Positions 8,380 through 17,491 of a stretch of DNA of 64,000 nt are shown in pieces. The notes under the pieces were generated by a model. The model did no database searches and was not told the DNA's origin. It worked only from the letters and a program-made list of their open reading frames with translations. The translations under genes and the position numbers were made by a program. Position 1 is the first letter of the stretch, and each line of letters begins with the position of its first letter. This DNA is from Chloroflexota bacterium. GTDB lineage: Bacteria; Chloroflexota; Anaerolineae; Anaerolineales; Anaerolineaceae. The DNA lies in NCBI GenBank assembly GCA_016887485.1, contig CP069394.1, forward strand, positions 806,001 through 870,000. The letters are read 5' to 3'.

Positions 8380-9741
8380 ATGAAAAATCCATCAATTCAA
8401 ACGAAATTTATAGTTGCCTTTATGGCTGTTGGCCTACTCGCAATTGCGCTTGTGGGTATTTTTACATCCACTGTCTCGAACCAGGAGTTTCAGGACCTGG
8501 TGATTGAAAGGTTAACAAGTGAATACTCCGCTGAGTTGATTGACAATTATGAAACCTATGGCACATTATTTGGTAATGACCATGGATTTATAACTAGCTC
8601 ATCCATTGATTTCCCGTCTTTTAATGAAGCTAATCAAACCGGAATTGTTCTGGCCCTTCCCAATGGCGGAATACTCTTGGGCGATCCCGCTCACCCTTCG
8701 GGGTCATTTCTAACTGGATCCGATATCCAAAATGCAAAAGTAGTCGAGTACGATGATCATGAGATCGCTCTGCTATTTCCCTCCAATCCTGCATTTCTAC
8801 CCAATCCACAGGAGCAGCGCTTCATTGAAACAACCAATAAGGCAATGCTATATGCCAGCCTGGGAGCAATCTCTTTAGCAGTGATTTTGGGCCTGGTCTT
8901 CACACGCACCCTCTTGCGCCCACTTTCGAAACTATCAACAGCTATCTCCAATGTGGAACAAGGGAAATTAAGTCAAATTGTTGAATCAACTTCAAACGAT
9001 GAACTCGGGCAAGTCATCCAGGGATTCAACAAAATGAGTGCTGCACTCACTGATGCCAACGCCCGTCGTGACCAAATGACAGCCGACATCGCTCACGAAC
9101 TTCGCAGCCCATTGACCGTCATCAATGGATACCTGGAGGCCATGCAGGACGGTTCTCTGGACATGACCAAAGAACGCCTGGCTTTTGTTCAGGATGAAGT
9201 GAACCAGTTGAACCGCTTGGTAGATGACCTGCGAACTCTAGCGCTTGCGGATTCTGGGGAACTAATAATCCGGAAATCGGAAATCAATATCAATAACGTT
9301 TTTGCCCATCTATTACAGGCCTATCAACTTCTGGCGGATTCAAAGAATATAGAATTATCCTTTGCGAATTACGGTTTCAACACCCTCTTTGCGGATAAAG
9401 GCCGGCTGATGCAGGTGCTCTCTAACCTACTCAATAATGCTTTCCGGCATACAGAACCGGATGGTCAAATCTCGGTTAAAGCCTATAATCTGTCAGATGG
9501 CAGCACAACCTTTGAAATTGAAGATACTGGTGAAGGCATCCCTGAAGAAGACCTTCCCTGTGTCTTCAACCGATTTTATCGTGTGGACCCTTCCCGCCAA
9601 ACCAAAGAAGGCGAATCCGGTCTGGGACTCAGCATTGTCAAAGCAATCGTTGAAGCACATCACGGACAGGCTGACGTGCAAAGCGAAATGGGCAAAGGCA
9701 CAACCTTTACGATCACCTTCCCAATGAACCCTCTCTCCTAA
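8380..9741 (+). CDS. Sensor histidine kinase (HAMP-HisKA-HATPase_c)
   Basis: A 453-residue membrane sensor kinase. Transmembrane segment 1 spans about residues 10-30 and segment 2 about 157-180, enclosing roughly 125 extracytoplasmic residues. HAMP follows, then the H-box ADIAHELRSP with phospho-acceptor His239. The ATPase domain shows the N-box NLLNNAFRH, DTGEGIPEED and GLGLSIVKAIVE. The ATG at 8380 is 4 bp after the response-regulator stop, so translation is probably coupled. The stop lies only 10 bp from the convergent MscS gene, with no terminator hairpin between them. The signal sensed is unknown. Confidence 0.94.
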   Translation: MKNPSIQTKFIVAFMAVGLLAIALVGIFTSTVSNQEFQDLVIERLTSEYSAELIDNYETYGTLFGNDHGFITSSSIDFPSFNEANQTGIVLALPNGGILLGDPAHPSGSFLTGSDIQNAKVVEYDDHEIALLFPSNPAFLPNPQEQRFIETTNKAMLYASLGAISLAVILGLVFTRTLLRPLSKLSTAISNVEQGKLSQIVESTSNDELGQVIQGFNKMSAALTDANARRDQMTADIAHELRSPLTVINGYLEAMQDGSLDMTKERLAFVQDEVNQLNRLVDDLRTLALADSGELIIRKSEININNVFAHLLQAYQLLADSKNIELSFANYGFNTLFADKGRLMQVLSNLLNNAFRHTEPDGQISVKAYNLSDGSTTFEIEDTGEGIPEEDLPCVFNRFYRVDPSRQTKEGESGLGLSIVKAIVEAHHGQADVQSEMGKGTTFTITFPMNPLS

Positions 9742-9751
9742 ATCGCCTATC

Positions 9752-10573
9752 TTATTCTTGTCCTACCAAACGTATGATTTGAATTGGATGAGGTAAGTTA
9801 ATGCTGTTCGTTTCAGCAGCTTTCTTAATGGCTGTAATTACTTTTGATTGAACATCAAGAATGTTCTCATCTTTCTGATCACACCAATAGTAAGTCTTCA
9901 GGATTAAAGCAGACTCCCCCAAATCACTCACATATATAGACGGCCCAGGTGTCGATTCAACTCCCTCAACACCCTTAACAGCCCCGAGAAATATATCGAC
10001 AGCCCGATCACTATCTTCCTCATAACCCAAACCGATTTTGACCGATTGGCGCCGCAATTTTGTATGAGTGTAATTGACAATTGGATTCTGAAAGACTTCT
10101 TGGTTCGGGATGATTACCAATTCGCCATCGTAAGTTTTCAGAACAGTATCCCGGATATTGATCTGCGTAATGATCCCTACGAAAGTTGAAATCTTCACCG
10201 CATCGCCAATCACAAATGGTTGGCGATAAAGCAATAACAAACCGCTGATGAAATTCTTGGCGATATCCTGCAGGGCAAACCCAATCGTGAAACCAGCCAC
10301 TCCCAAGCCGGCAATAAAACCTGTCACATTGAAATTAACCTGATCCAATGCAACGATCGTTCCCACAATCAATAAGGTCCAGCGCGTGATTCTAAAAATG
10401 AGGTGCAGCAGTTCCGGGCTTGTGATTTTTCTTGCGCTGAATTTCTTGACAGATTTCGCTACAAATCCCGCCCCAACAATTGTGACCAGAAAAATCACCA
10501 GCGCTGCGACGATTTTCGGGAAGAAATCAATCAATGAAGTGAACCAATCCTGCAGAATCGTTTGGAAATCCAT
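9752..10573 (-). CDS. mscS: Mechanosensitive ion channel, MscS family
   Basis: Small-conductance mechanosensitive channel of 273 residues, which opens under membrane tension to release osmolytes. Three hydrophobic segments occupy the first 125 residues. The third carries the Gly/Ala-rich pore helix pattern (VAGFTIGFALQDIAKNF). The beta domain (GDAVKI, VGIITQINIRDT, IIPNQEVF) and the C-terminal alpha/beta domain follow. I chose the ATG at 10573, 7 bp after AAAGGG, over an in-frame TTG two codons upstream. The gene converges on the histidine kinase. Confidence 0.93.
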   Translation of the reverse strand: MDFQTILQDWFTSLIDFFPKIVAALVIFLVTIVGAGFVAKSVKKFSARKITSPELLHLIFRITRWTLLIVGTIVALDQVNFNVTGFIAGLGVAGFTIGFALQDIAKNFISGLLLLYRQPFVIGDAVKISTFVGIITQINIRDTVLKTYDGELVIIPNQEVFQNPIVNYTHTKLRRQSVKIGLGYEEDSDRAVDIFLGAVKGVEGVESTPGPSIYVSDLGESALILKTYYWCDQKDENILDVQSKVITAIKKAAETNSINLPHPIQIIRLVGQE

Positions 10574-10876
10574 TTTCAAGCCCTTTCTGTGTGCTTTTTA
10601 ATATTCCTGGCTTGCACTTATTTATTCTATCGTCTTTCTATGACATTTCTACTCTGCTAATCCTGATGTACAGATCTAATTTTGGCATTCATTTTTACGT
10701 TTTCAGCACAGAACAGCTGAGTTTATGCGAAAAAATTCACATTCTTAAGCTAAATTTATATTATTTTCACTTATATAACTAATTTATCATGTATAATAAA
10801 AATGTTTAATAAACTTTTTACTATTTCAGTTTTTTCCAGCTGACAACGCCTTTTTGCTCTTTCAGGAGAGGAATAA
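10574..10876. other. AT-rich divergent intergenic region upstream of the FnIII-sortase gene
   Basis: About 300 bp without a credible gene between mscS and the large surface-protein gene. TATAAT occurs at 10792-10797, 80 bp before the start codon, as a possible -10 element, but no good -35 box is seen at 16-18 bp. Short open frames here have no ribosome site or recognisable product. Confidence 0.55.
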
Positions 10877-13800
10877 ATGCACACAAACGCCAACCATACA
10901 AGGAATGTGTTCATTTCTGTGAAGAAGTTCATCTATACCTCAACCATCATCGTGATGATCTTCTTTACGATGGGTATGGACACATTCAGTCCAAACGCTG
11001 AATACGACCTTCCCACACCTTTTAATGTCACCGCTTCAACGGATCTATCTAATCGAATAAAGATTACTTGGGAGTCCGTCTGTGGAAATGGCTCAGCAGA
11101 TAATTATAGCGTCTATGCAAAAAAGCAAGGAGCTACGTCATTTTCGATTATTGGGAAAGTCCCCTATTATAACTGCTCAAGCGGTGTCCCCACTGAATAC
11201 GATTTTGTGCTAGATGGCATTCTAGATTTCGCTTATCGAGATTATGATTTTAAGGTCAAAACCTGTCCTATTGATCAATATTATTGCGCTAATGATTTCA
11301 GTCCTGTGGCCACTGGTTCAGCTGTGATTGATCCACCTTATATTTCTGCAACCGATGGCACCTATGAAAATAAAATAGAAATCTCCTTCTTTGAGTATTC
11401 TTTCAACTCACAATCTTATAAAGTCTATAGAAGTGCTGATCCTGCAGGCCCCTACACCTTTGTTGGTACTACCACCGGTGACGCCACCTTGGATGGCACA
11501 TATACCGACTACGTTCCGGCTGGAACAACGTATTACTACAAAGGCCAAATCTGTACTTTATTTGATGATTGCAGTCCACTAAGTACCGATTATGCGGTTG
11601 GATACTCATCTTCGGTAGGTCCTTCGGAAATACGTGCGACTGATGGCACCGTAGCCCAATCAATTAATATCACCTGGGACGAAATTCCCGAAGCATGGGG
11701 CTATCGCGTTTACCGTTCTGAAACTTCGACACCACCTGCCGATGTGAACGCCTATCTCCCTCCGGAGGTCTACACTACTAATTTCCAAGATTCTGGTGCA
11801 GATCCATATACCACGTATCATTATTGGATCCGTGCTTATGACATAAATTTCGGTGACTGGACGGATCTCTCCGCATCAGATACAGGGTGGCGAACATACA
11901 AAGCGGCCTACAATGTTACCGCCAGCGATGACACTTCTTATGATCAGATTGATCTGACCTGGGGTAATTATGATGATGCATTTATAAATCAATACATTAT
12001 TTATCGATCCATCGCCCCCTATGGTGAAATAATCAATCTTGGGCATTCTTCAACAACCAGTTACACAGATAATTTGGCCCTTCCTGGGCATACTTATTAT
12101 TATTGGATCAAGTCTTGTGATGAGTTAAATCGTTGCAGCAGTTTGGCGGGCCCGGACGAAGGTATTGCGACTCTGGCATCTGTAGGCAGTGCTGGCACAC
12201 TGACAGCCAGTGACGGTACTAGTACCGACCATGTGCTGCTTGAATGGGATCCCGTATATGGCGCGGATTTCTACAAGCTCTATCGCGGTCAAACCGCGGG
12301 GTCCAGGCCGGCAAACAACTTCACCACATCAACATCACTCACCTATACAGACACCGCGGCAACCCCTGGCATTCAATATTACTATTGGGTTCAAGCCTGC
12401 ACAACTGAAACATGCAGCGCAGCAGATGCCACTGATGGTGGCTATCGCGCCCTTGCGGGGCCTGCAAACGTACAAGCCAGTGATGGCACCGATACTGCCC
12501 AAATTCAGGTCACCTGGGATTCCGTGACCGGTGCGGATTTCTATGAACTCTATTCAGCGCCCACCCTCGGTGGCGTAAAAAGCTTGGTGAGTTCTTCCGT
12601 AGCTGGCACTAACTTCTCCGATTCAAGTATGGGCGAAGGCCAGGCCCTTTATTACTGGGTGAAGGCCTGCACAAGCCTGACCTACAGCGATTTCAGCTCC
12701 CCAGATCTCGGTTGGCGCGGCATCATGCCCCCAGCCAACTTAACCGCATCCGACGGTGAATATGATCAGGTTTCCCTCTCCTGGGATGACAACCCATCGG
12801 CAACCCATTACGCTGTTTATCGGGCTACATCCAACGAAGGCACGAAATCAGTCCTGGCCGCCAACAATGCGACCAATTCCTTCATTGATTCAACCGCAAC
12901 CCCAGGCACAACGTATTACTACTGGGTCAAAACCTTTGTCAATACCTACAGCTCAGATTTTGGTCCATTAGAAACTGGCTGGGCGCGGGGCGGCACGCTT
13001 CCAGTAGTTACAAGCATCACTCGGGTTGACCAGAACCCCACCAATGCCGGGTCTGTTCAATTCCTGATGACCTTCAACAAAGATGTCACTGGCGTCACAA
13101 CCGGTGATTTCGTTATTGATTCTTCCGGCCTGACAGGCGCTGCTATCACAGCTCTTACCGGAGCTGGCAGCACCAGAACTGTCACAGTTTCAACTGGGAC
13201 TGGTTCCGGCACATTGAGCATTGATGTGCAAGATGATAATTCCATTGTCGACGGTATTTCGAATGAGCTTGGTGGCCCAACCATAGGTGACGGTGATTTC
13301 ACCTCCGGTGAAACCTATACCATTGATAAGGAAGCCCCCACACTTTTGTCATTCACCCGCTACTATCCTGTGGAAGAAAACACTAATGCAGACACCCTCG
13401 TTTTCCAGGCTGATTTCAGTCAAGCTGTGATTAATGTAACATCTGATGACTTTGTTGTGAATAGCAACAGCACAGCAATCATCATAAATGTTCAACAAGT
13501 GATTGGTGATATCTACCAGATAACCGTTTCCGGTGGTGACCTGGCCGATTTCAACGGTTCGGTCAGTCTGGACCTTTCGAGCACCCAAAATATCATCGAT
13601 CTCGCTGGTAATGCACTCTCCCAAACAGAGCCTGCCACAGATGAAAGTTATATTGTTGATAATCAAGGCCCAAAAGTAGATTCAATAGTCCGCTCATTAC
13701 CTGTTGAAGAACATACCAACTCTTCGGATTTACAATTCATAATCAACTTCAATTCACCAGTGGAAAATGTTGGAATAGATGATTTCTTAGTGATCGGCGG

Positions 13801-14965
13801 TTCAACTGCTGAAATCCATCATCTATTTCTACATGGTTCAAATATGTTCGTAATTGCCTATGTCGGGTTAGGTGATATTGACACCTTCAACGGAAAAATC
13901 GGTATTGCCCTAAGCGCCAGCACAGATATTACCGATGAATCAGGCAATCCCATCTTATTAGATAATCCAGATATTCACGAATCATACATCCTAGACCACA
14001 TTGGCCCTACATCTATAACAATTGCCGGAGTTGCGCCTGAAGGTACAAAGGTATTTATCACTAAACCAAGCAAGTTGGAAGTCAAATTTGGTGAAGACGT
14101 CAAACATGATGGCAGCTTGGTCGCGGCGGACAATGTAGGCAATTACAGATTATTTTCCGCTGGAGAAAACGGCGTATATGACACAACCAGCTGTCAAACT
14201 GCCAATTCAGCAGAATTAACAATCGGAAACGATGATGTCGCTTATCCAATCGGTCCAATCGCCTATTCCAATGGCGGCGGTTCAGGACCCTTTATAGCCA
14301 CGCTGACAATCAATAATGGCACACCCTTGCCAGTCGGTGAATATCGTCTGATGGTGTGCGGTACAACTTCCATTGAAGATTTGGCAGGCAACGAACTTAA
14401 CGACGGAGAAACCGACTCTTACGCAAACCTCAAAATCGTCATTCCTGAGATACTGCCGGAAACAGGTTTCACCCCAGACGCTCTAACAGAAGTGCCATTT
14501 GCATTCACAGAAAGTGAATACGATCTTTCGACCGGCATTCAACTAGGTATTCCAGCGTTAGGGATCTCCCGAGCTGTCCTCGGCATTCCCGCATCAGGCA
14601 ACGGTTGGAACCTCTCGTGGCTTGGCAATGACCTTGGTTACCTGGCGGGGACAGCCTACCCCACCTTGCCCGGTAACACAGTAATCACCGGACATGCTTA
14701 TAACAATTTTGGCCAGCCGGGACCGCTCTATGACCTGGAGTCTCTCCGCTGGGGCGATCAGATTGTGATCACAGCCAACGGTCAGGAATATGTCTATGAA
14801 GTGCGCAGCGTTTCAGAATACACCAGCCCTAAGGATATCTCCGTGCTTCAACGGCATGAGGCCTACGACTGGGTGACACTGATCACCTGCAACAGTTACG
14901 ACCAAAACGCTGACTCTTTCCTCTTCAGGACCGTTGTCAGAGCAGTACTGGTTGATATCCACTAA
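10877..14965 (+). CDS. Multi-domain secreted surface protein: 7 FnIII-like repeats, Ig-like domains, LPETGF linker and C-terminal sortase domain
   Basis: A 1362-residue protein with an N-terminal hydrophobic export signal at about 13-34. Seven FnIII-like repeats of about 90 residues follow (pattern ASDGT..., W, YR, YYYWV) up to about residue 710. Next come three Ig-like modules (about 712-1050) and an SbsA-like Ig module to about 1190. LPETGF is at 1193-1198. The last 150 residues read as a sortase domain: ITGHAY with His1273, LITCNS with Cys1338 and FLFRTVVRA with Arg1351, the His/Cys/Arg triad of sortases. Sortases are transpeptidases that attach surface proteins, so this chain may anchor itself or act on neighbours such as the cassettes at 20-25 kb. 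It has no C-terminal membrane segment after the domain. The ATG follows AGGAGAGGAATAA. FnIII repeats suggest adhesion or polysaccharide binding. Confidence 0.85.
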   Translation: MHTNANHTRNVFISVKKFIYTSTIIVMIFFTMGMDTFSPNAEYDLPTPFNVTASTDLSNRIKITWESVCGNGSADNYSVYAKKQGATSFSIIGKVPYYNCSSGVPTEYDFVLDGILDFAYRDYDFKVKTCPIDQYYCANDFSPVATGSAVIDPPYISATDGTYENKIEISFFEYSFNSQSYKVYRSADPAGPYTFVGTTTGDATLDGTYTDYVPAGTTYYYKGQICTLFDDCSPLSTDYAVGYSSSVGPSEIRATDGTVAQSINITWDEIPEAWGYRVYRSETSTPPADVNAYLPPEVYTTNFQDSGADPYTTYHYWIRAYDINFGDWTDLSASDTGWRTYKAAYNVTASDDTSYDQIDLTWGNYDDAFINQYIIYRSIAPYGEIINLGHSSTTSYTDNLALPGHTYYYWIKSCDELNRCSSLAGPDEGIATLASVGSAGTLTASDGTSTDHVLLEWDPVYGADFYKLYRGQTAGSRPANNFTTSTSLTYTDTAATPGIQYYYWVQACTTETCSAADATDGGYRALAGPANVQASDGTDTAQIQVTWDSVTGADFYELYSAPTLGGVKSLVSSSVAGTNFSDSSMGEGQALYYWVKACTSLTYSDFSSPDLGWRGIMPPANLTASDGEYDQVSLSWDDNPSATHYAVYRATSNEGTKSVLAANNATNSFIDSTATPGTTYYYWVKTFVNTYSSDFGPLETGWARGGTLPVVTSITRVDQNPTNAGSVQFLMTFNKDVTGVTTGDFVIDSSGLTGAAITALTGAGSTRTVTVSTGTGSGTLSIDVQDDNSIVDGISNELGGPTIGDGDFTSGETYTIDKEAPTLLSFTRYYPVEENTNADTLVFQADFSQAVINVTSDDFVVNSNSTAIIINVQQVIGDIYQITVSGGDLADFNGSVSLDLSSTQNIIDLAGNALSQTEPATDESYIVDNQGPKVDSIVRSLPVEEHTNSSDLQFIINFNSPVENVGIDDFLVIGGSTAEIHHLFLHGSNMFVIAYVGLGDIDTFNGKIGIALSASTDITDESGNPILLDNPDIHESYILDHIGPTSITIAGVAPEGTKVFITKPSKLEVKFGEDVKHDGSLVAADNVGNYRLFSAGENGVYDTTSCQTANSAELTIGNDDVAYPIGPIAYSNGGGSGPFIATLTINNGTPLPVGEYRLMVCGTTSIEDLAGNELNDGETDSYANLKIVIPEILPETGFTPDALTEVPFAFTESEYDLSTGIQLGIPALGISRAVLGIPASGNGWNLSWLGNDLGYLAGTAYPTLPGNTVITGHAYNNFGQPGPLYDLESLRWGDQIVITANGQEYVYEVRSVSEYTSPKDISVLQRHEAYDWVTLITCNSYDQNADSFLFRTVVRAVLVDIH

Positions 14966-14992
14966 TCATTTCCTCTACCCACCGAATCAAAA

Positions 14993-15028
14993 ACACCCCT
15001 CAGAAAAAACTGAGGGGTGTTGCTTTTT
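14993..15028. terminator. Bidirectional rho-independent terminator (surface protein / sigma factor)
   Basis: A perfect 11-bp stem ACACCCCTCAG (14993-15003) / 15010-15020 with loop AAAAAA. TGCTTTTT follows on plus, and a T run follows on minus. It separates the convergent FnIII-sortase and sigma factor genes. Confidence 0.93.
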
Positions 15029-15040
15029 AAATCTGCTCGT

Positions 15041-16075
15041 TTAGAGGTAGTTGCGTAAGCGTACCTGATTTTGAGGGCTGCGAAGTTTCCGCAGAGCCTT
15101 CTGCTGAATTTGGCGGATCCGCTCACGGGTCACACCAAAGATCTCGCCCAATTCTTTCAGGGTGTGGCTTCGATTGCCCTCCAAACCAAAGCGCAGTTTA
15201 ATAATGCTGGCTTCACGCTCAGAGAGTTCGCCCAAAGCGTTTTCGATATCTGATTCAAGCATGCGCTGCTGGACCGAGTTGAAAGGCGTGGGTTCACTTT
15301 CGTTTTCAACAAAGTTAAGCAATTCAGTTTCGCCATCCTCACCAACTGGCTTATCCAGTGAAATTGGCAACCGGGCATAATCAATTAACTGGCGAAGCTC
15401 TTCAGAAGACTGCTCAACATGTTCTGAAATCTCTTCCAAAGTGGGTTGACGGCCCAATTGCTGCGAGAGGTCACGGGTCACGTGACGGACCTTGCGCAAG
15501 CGGTTGCTCAAATAGTTAGGCAGCCGAATGGTGCGTTCCTTCTGGTTCAAGAAACGCAGCACGGAGCGGCGAATCCACCAGGTGGCGTAGGTGCTGAACC
15601 GGTTACCGCGGGAATAATCAAATTTATCCACGGCACGAATCAAGCCCACATTACCAGCCTGAATTAGGTCCAGGAAAGAAGAGCCATATTGGCGATACTT
15701 CTTAGCGATGCTGACCACCAAGCGAATATTCGCTTTGATGAGATATTCGCGGGCTTCCTTACCCTCTCGAATGAGTTCCTTGATCTCATCAAGGTTCTCA
15801 ACCTCGCCATCGCTTTCAATCATCAGTGAGCGGGCCTTCCGGCCCTTTTCCATCTTCTTGGCCAGAGAGATTTCCTCTTCCTTGGTCAGAAGTGGCACAC
15901 GACTCATTTCATTGAGGTAAAGGCTGACTGAATCATCAGAGGTAATACCGGTGTGGTCGGAAATGATCTCTTCGTAATTTACTTGTTCATTCTCATCAAC
16001 CGCATCCTCAACGAGGTATTGTTCCATGTTCTCATCTTCAAGCGTGTCTTCAGAATACGCGTCCATAGATGTCAT
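15041..16075 (-). CDS. rpoD: RNA polymerase sigma factor, RpoD/SigA type
   Basis: A 344-residue sigma-70 factor directing RNA polymerase to -10/-35 promoters. After an acidic N-terminus without a full region 1.1, region 1.2 begins at about residue 45 (DSVSLYLNEMSRVPLLT). Region 2 contains NIRLVVSIAKKY, DLIQAGNVGLIRAVDKFD and FSTYATWWIRR. Region 3 and region 4 follow; region 4.2 ends with TLKELGEIFGVTRERIRQIQ. The sequence is the primary (SigA) kind or a close group-2 relative; the short N-terminus does not decide between them. AGGAGT lies upstream of the ATG at 16075. It has its own transcription unit, bounded by the terminators at 14993-15028 and 16131-16166. Confidence 0.92.
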   Translation of the reverse strand: MTSMDAYSEDTLEDENMEQYLVEDAVDENEQVNYEEIISDHTGITSDDSVSLYLNEMSRVPLLTKEEEISLAKKMEKGRKARSLMIESDGEVENLDEIKELIREGKEAREYLIKANIRLVVSIAKKYRQYGSSFLDLIQAGNVGLIRAVDKFDYSRGNRFSTYATWWIRRSVLRFLNQKERTIRLPNYLSNRLRKVRHVTRDLSQQLGRQPTLEEISEHVEQSSEELRQLIDYARLPISLDKPVGEDGETELLNFVENESEPTPFNSVQQRMLESDIENALGELSEREASIIKLRFGLEGNRSHTLKELGEIFGVTRERIRQIQQKALRKLRSPQNQVRLRNYL

Positions 16076-16130
16076 TTAATTTACTCCTATCTTTGTTTGT
16101 CGTACTATCGCGTTATTCCAACGCGATAAA

Positions 16131-16166
16131 AAAGCCATTGACCAGGTTTTTTCGTCAATGGGCTTT
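16131..16166 (-). terminator. Terminator of the AmrS-like gene, upstream of the sigma factor gene
   Basis: AAAGCC(C)ATTGAC / GTCAATGGCTTT arms at 16154-16166 and 16131-16142 enclose an 11-nt loop. On the minus strand the stem is followed by a T run, so it should stop transcripts from the radical SAM gene before the sigma gene. Confidence 0.8.
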
Positions 16167-16388
16167 GATTTAGCCTTCAATATTCAAGAAAGTAACCTTA
16201 CTATTTCTTTCTTTCATATTATATCCTGGTTCTTGAATAATTTAGCAGATAATTGTTAATATCTGATAAACAATTCTAATAAATCTGATGAGATTGATGA
16301 GGTTTTGGTTACATCCATTACTCTAATAATACACAATTTACTGGGAGGATTACGAGCTTTGTATAATGTTGTAGACTATTTTAAATAA
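16167..16388. other. Non-coding region between sigma factor and AmrS-like gene
   Basis: AT-rich sequence with no gene recognised. Together with 16076-16166 it forms a gap of about 310 bp. The sigma gene promoter should lie in the part nearest 16076-16130, but I could not pick a convincing pair of boxes. Confidence 0.5.
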
Positions 16389-17420
16389 TTATCCAGCAAT
16401 TCCCACCCCATCCACCGGCGTTCCACAGGCTGTGCAGGAGCCATTATCGTCCAAACCGACAATTTGGGTCTGGTAACCGCTGCGGACGATCAATTCCTGC
16501 CCGCACTTCTTACAGTGGGTCGCATAAATCCCCGCCACATTCCCAATATAGATATACTCCAGACCAATTTCTTCCCCCATGGCTTTGGTCTTGTGCAATA
16601 TCTTCTCCCCAGTCGGCGCCTGAGAGGTCATTTTATATTGTGGGTAGAACCGGCTGAGGTGCCAGGGTGTCTCCGGACCTAGGTCATCATAGATGAATTG
16701 CGCCAGACCGCGCAGTTCATCCGGGTTATCATTCACACCCGGGACGATCAACGTAGTGACCTCCAGCCAGACCCCAGCAGCTTTCAATCGGCGGCAGCTT
16801 TCCAACACAGGTTCCAGCCGGCCACCCATCAGCTTGCGATAGGTCTCATCCCTAAATGCCTTAATATCCACATTCGCGGCGTCCAGCCAGGGATGGTAAA
16901 GGTCAATCATTTCCGGTGTCATAAAGCCATTGGTGACATAGACGTTCTTTATACCTGCATCATGCGCCAATTTGGAGACATCTAAGCTATATTCAAAGAA
17001 AATAGTAGGCTCAGTATAGGTGTAGGCAATCGACTGCGAGCCGGTGGCGATGGCGGCCTCCACAATCGCTTCGGGTTGAACCCGCTTGCGGTCCGGCAGG
17101 TTCATCAAGCGCGGCATCTGGGAGATCTGCCAATTTTGACACCACTTACAGTGGAAATTGCAGCCCGGTGTGGCAACCGAGTAAGCCGTTGAGCCGGGAT
17201 AGAAGTGATAGAGCGGTTTCTTCTCAATTGGATCAACGTTTTGGGCGATCAAATTGCCGTAAACACGGGTATATAGCCTCCCGCCGTGATTCTCCCGTAC
17301 CCTACAGATCCCCTTGCCACCCTCACTGATCGTGCAGCGATGGGCGCAAAGATTACATTTAACTCGCTCATAATCAAGTTGATCGTATAATAAAGCATCA
17401 TGAAGATTGAAGTTTGCCAT
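16389..17420 (-). CDS. amrS: AmmeMemoRadiSam-system radical SAM enzyme (AmrS/PflA-like)
   Basis: A 343-residue radical SAM protein of the pyruvate-formate-lyase-activating-enzyme-like group. The N-terminal cysteine cluster is C22, C25, C29 and C39 (CNLCAHRC...GIC). The [4Fe-4S]-SAM motif is CNFHCKWC with C87, C91 and C94. The C-terminus carries two CxxC pairs (CKKCG and CTACG), probably a zinc ribbon. This layout matches the radical SAM member of the conserved AMMECR1-Memo-RadicalSAM trio. The other two members, AmmA and Memo, are absent nearby. The ATG follows AAGGAAGG. It is divergent from the amidase gene with 71 bp between them. The reaction is not established to my knowledge. Confidence 0.85.
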   Translation of the reverse strand: MANFNLHDALLYDQLDYERVKCNLCAHRCTISEGGKGICRVRENHGGRLYTRVYGNLIAQNVDPIEKKPLYHFYPGSTAYSVATPGCNFHCKWCQNWQISQMPRLMNLPDRKRVQPEAIVEAAIATGSQSIAYTYTEPTIFFEYSLDVSKLAHDAGIKNVYVTNGFMTPEMIDLYHPWLDAANVDIKAFRDETYRKLMGGRLEPVLESCRRLKAAGVWLEVTTLIVPGVNDNPDELRGLAQFIYDDLGPETPWHLSRFYPQYKMTSQAPTGEKILHKTKAMGEEIGLEYIYIGNVAGIYATHCKKCGQELIVRSGYQTQIVGLDDNGSCTACGTPVDGVGIAG

Positions 17421-17491
17421 ATTGAATCCTTCCTTTAATAAATCTTAATCGATTCATTAGTGGGTTTCAAGAAACAGTAATAGGAACTCTT

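Noticed and set aside
11000-13010. FnIII repeat DNA as a tandem DNA repeat or CRISPR-like array
   Set aside because: Similarity is at the protein level only; nucleotide sequences of the repeats have diverged.
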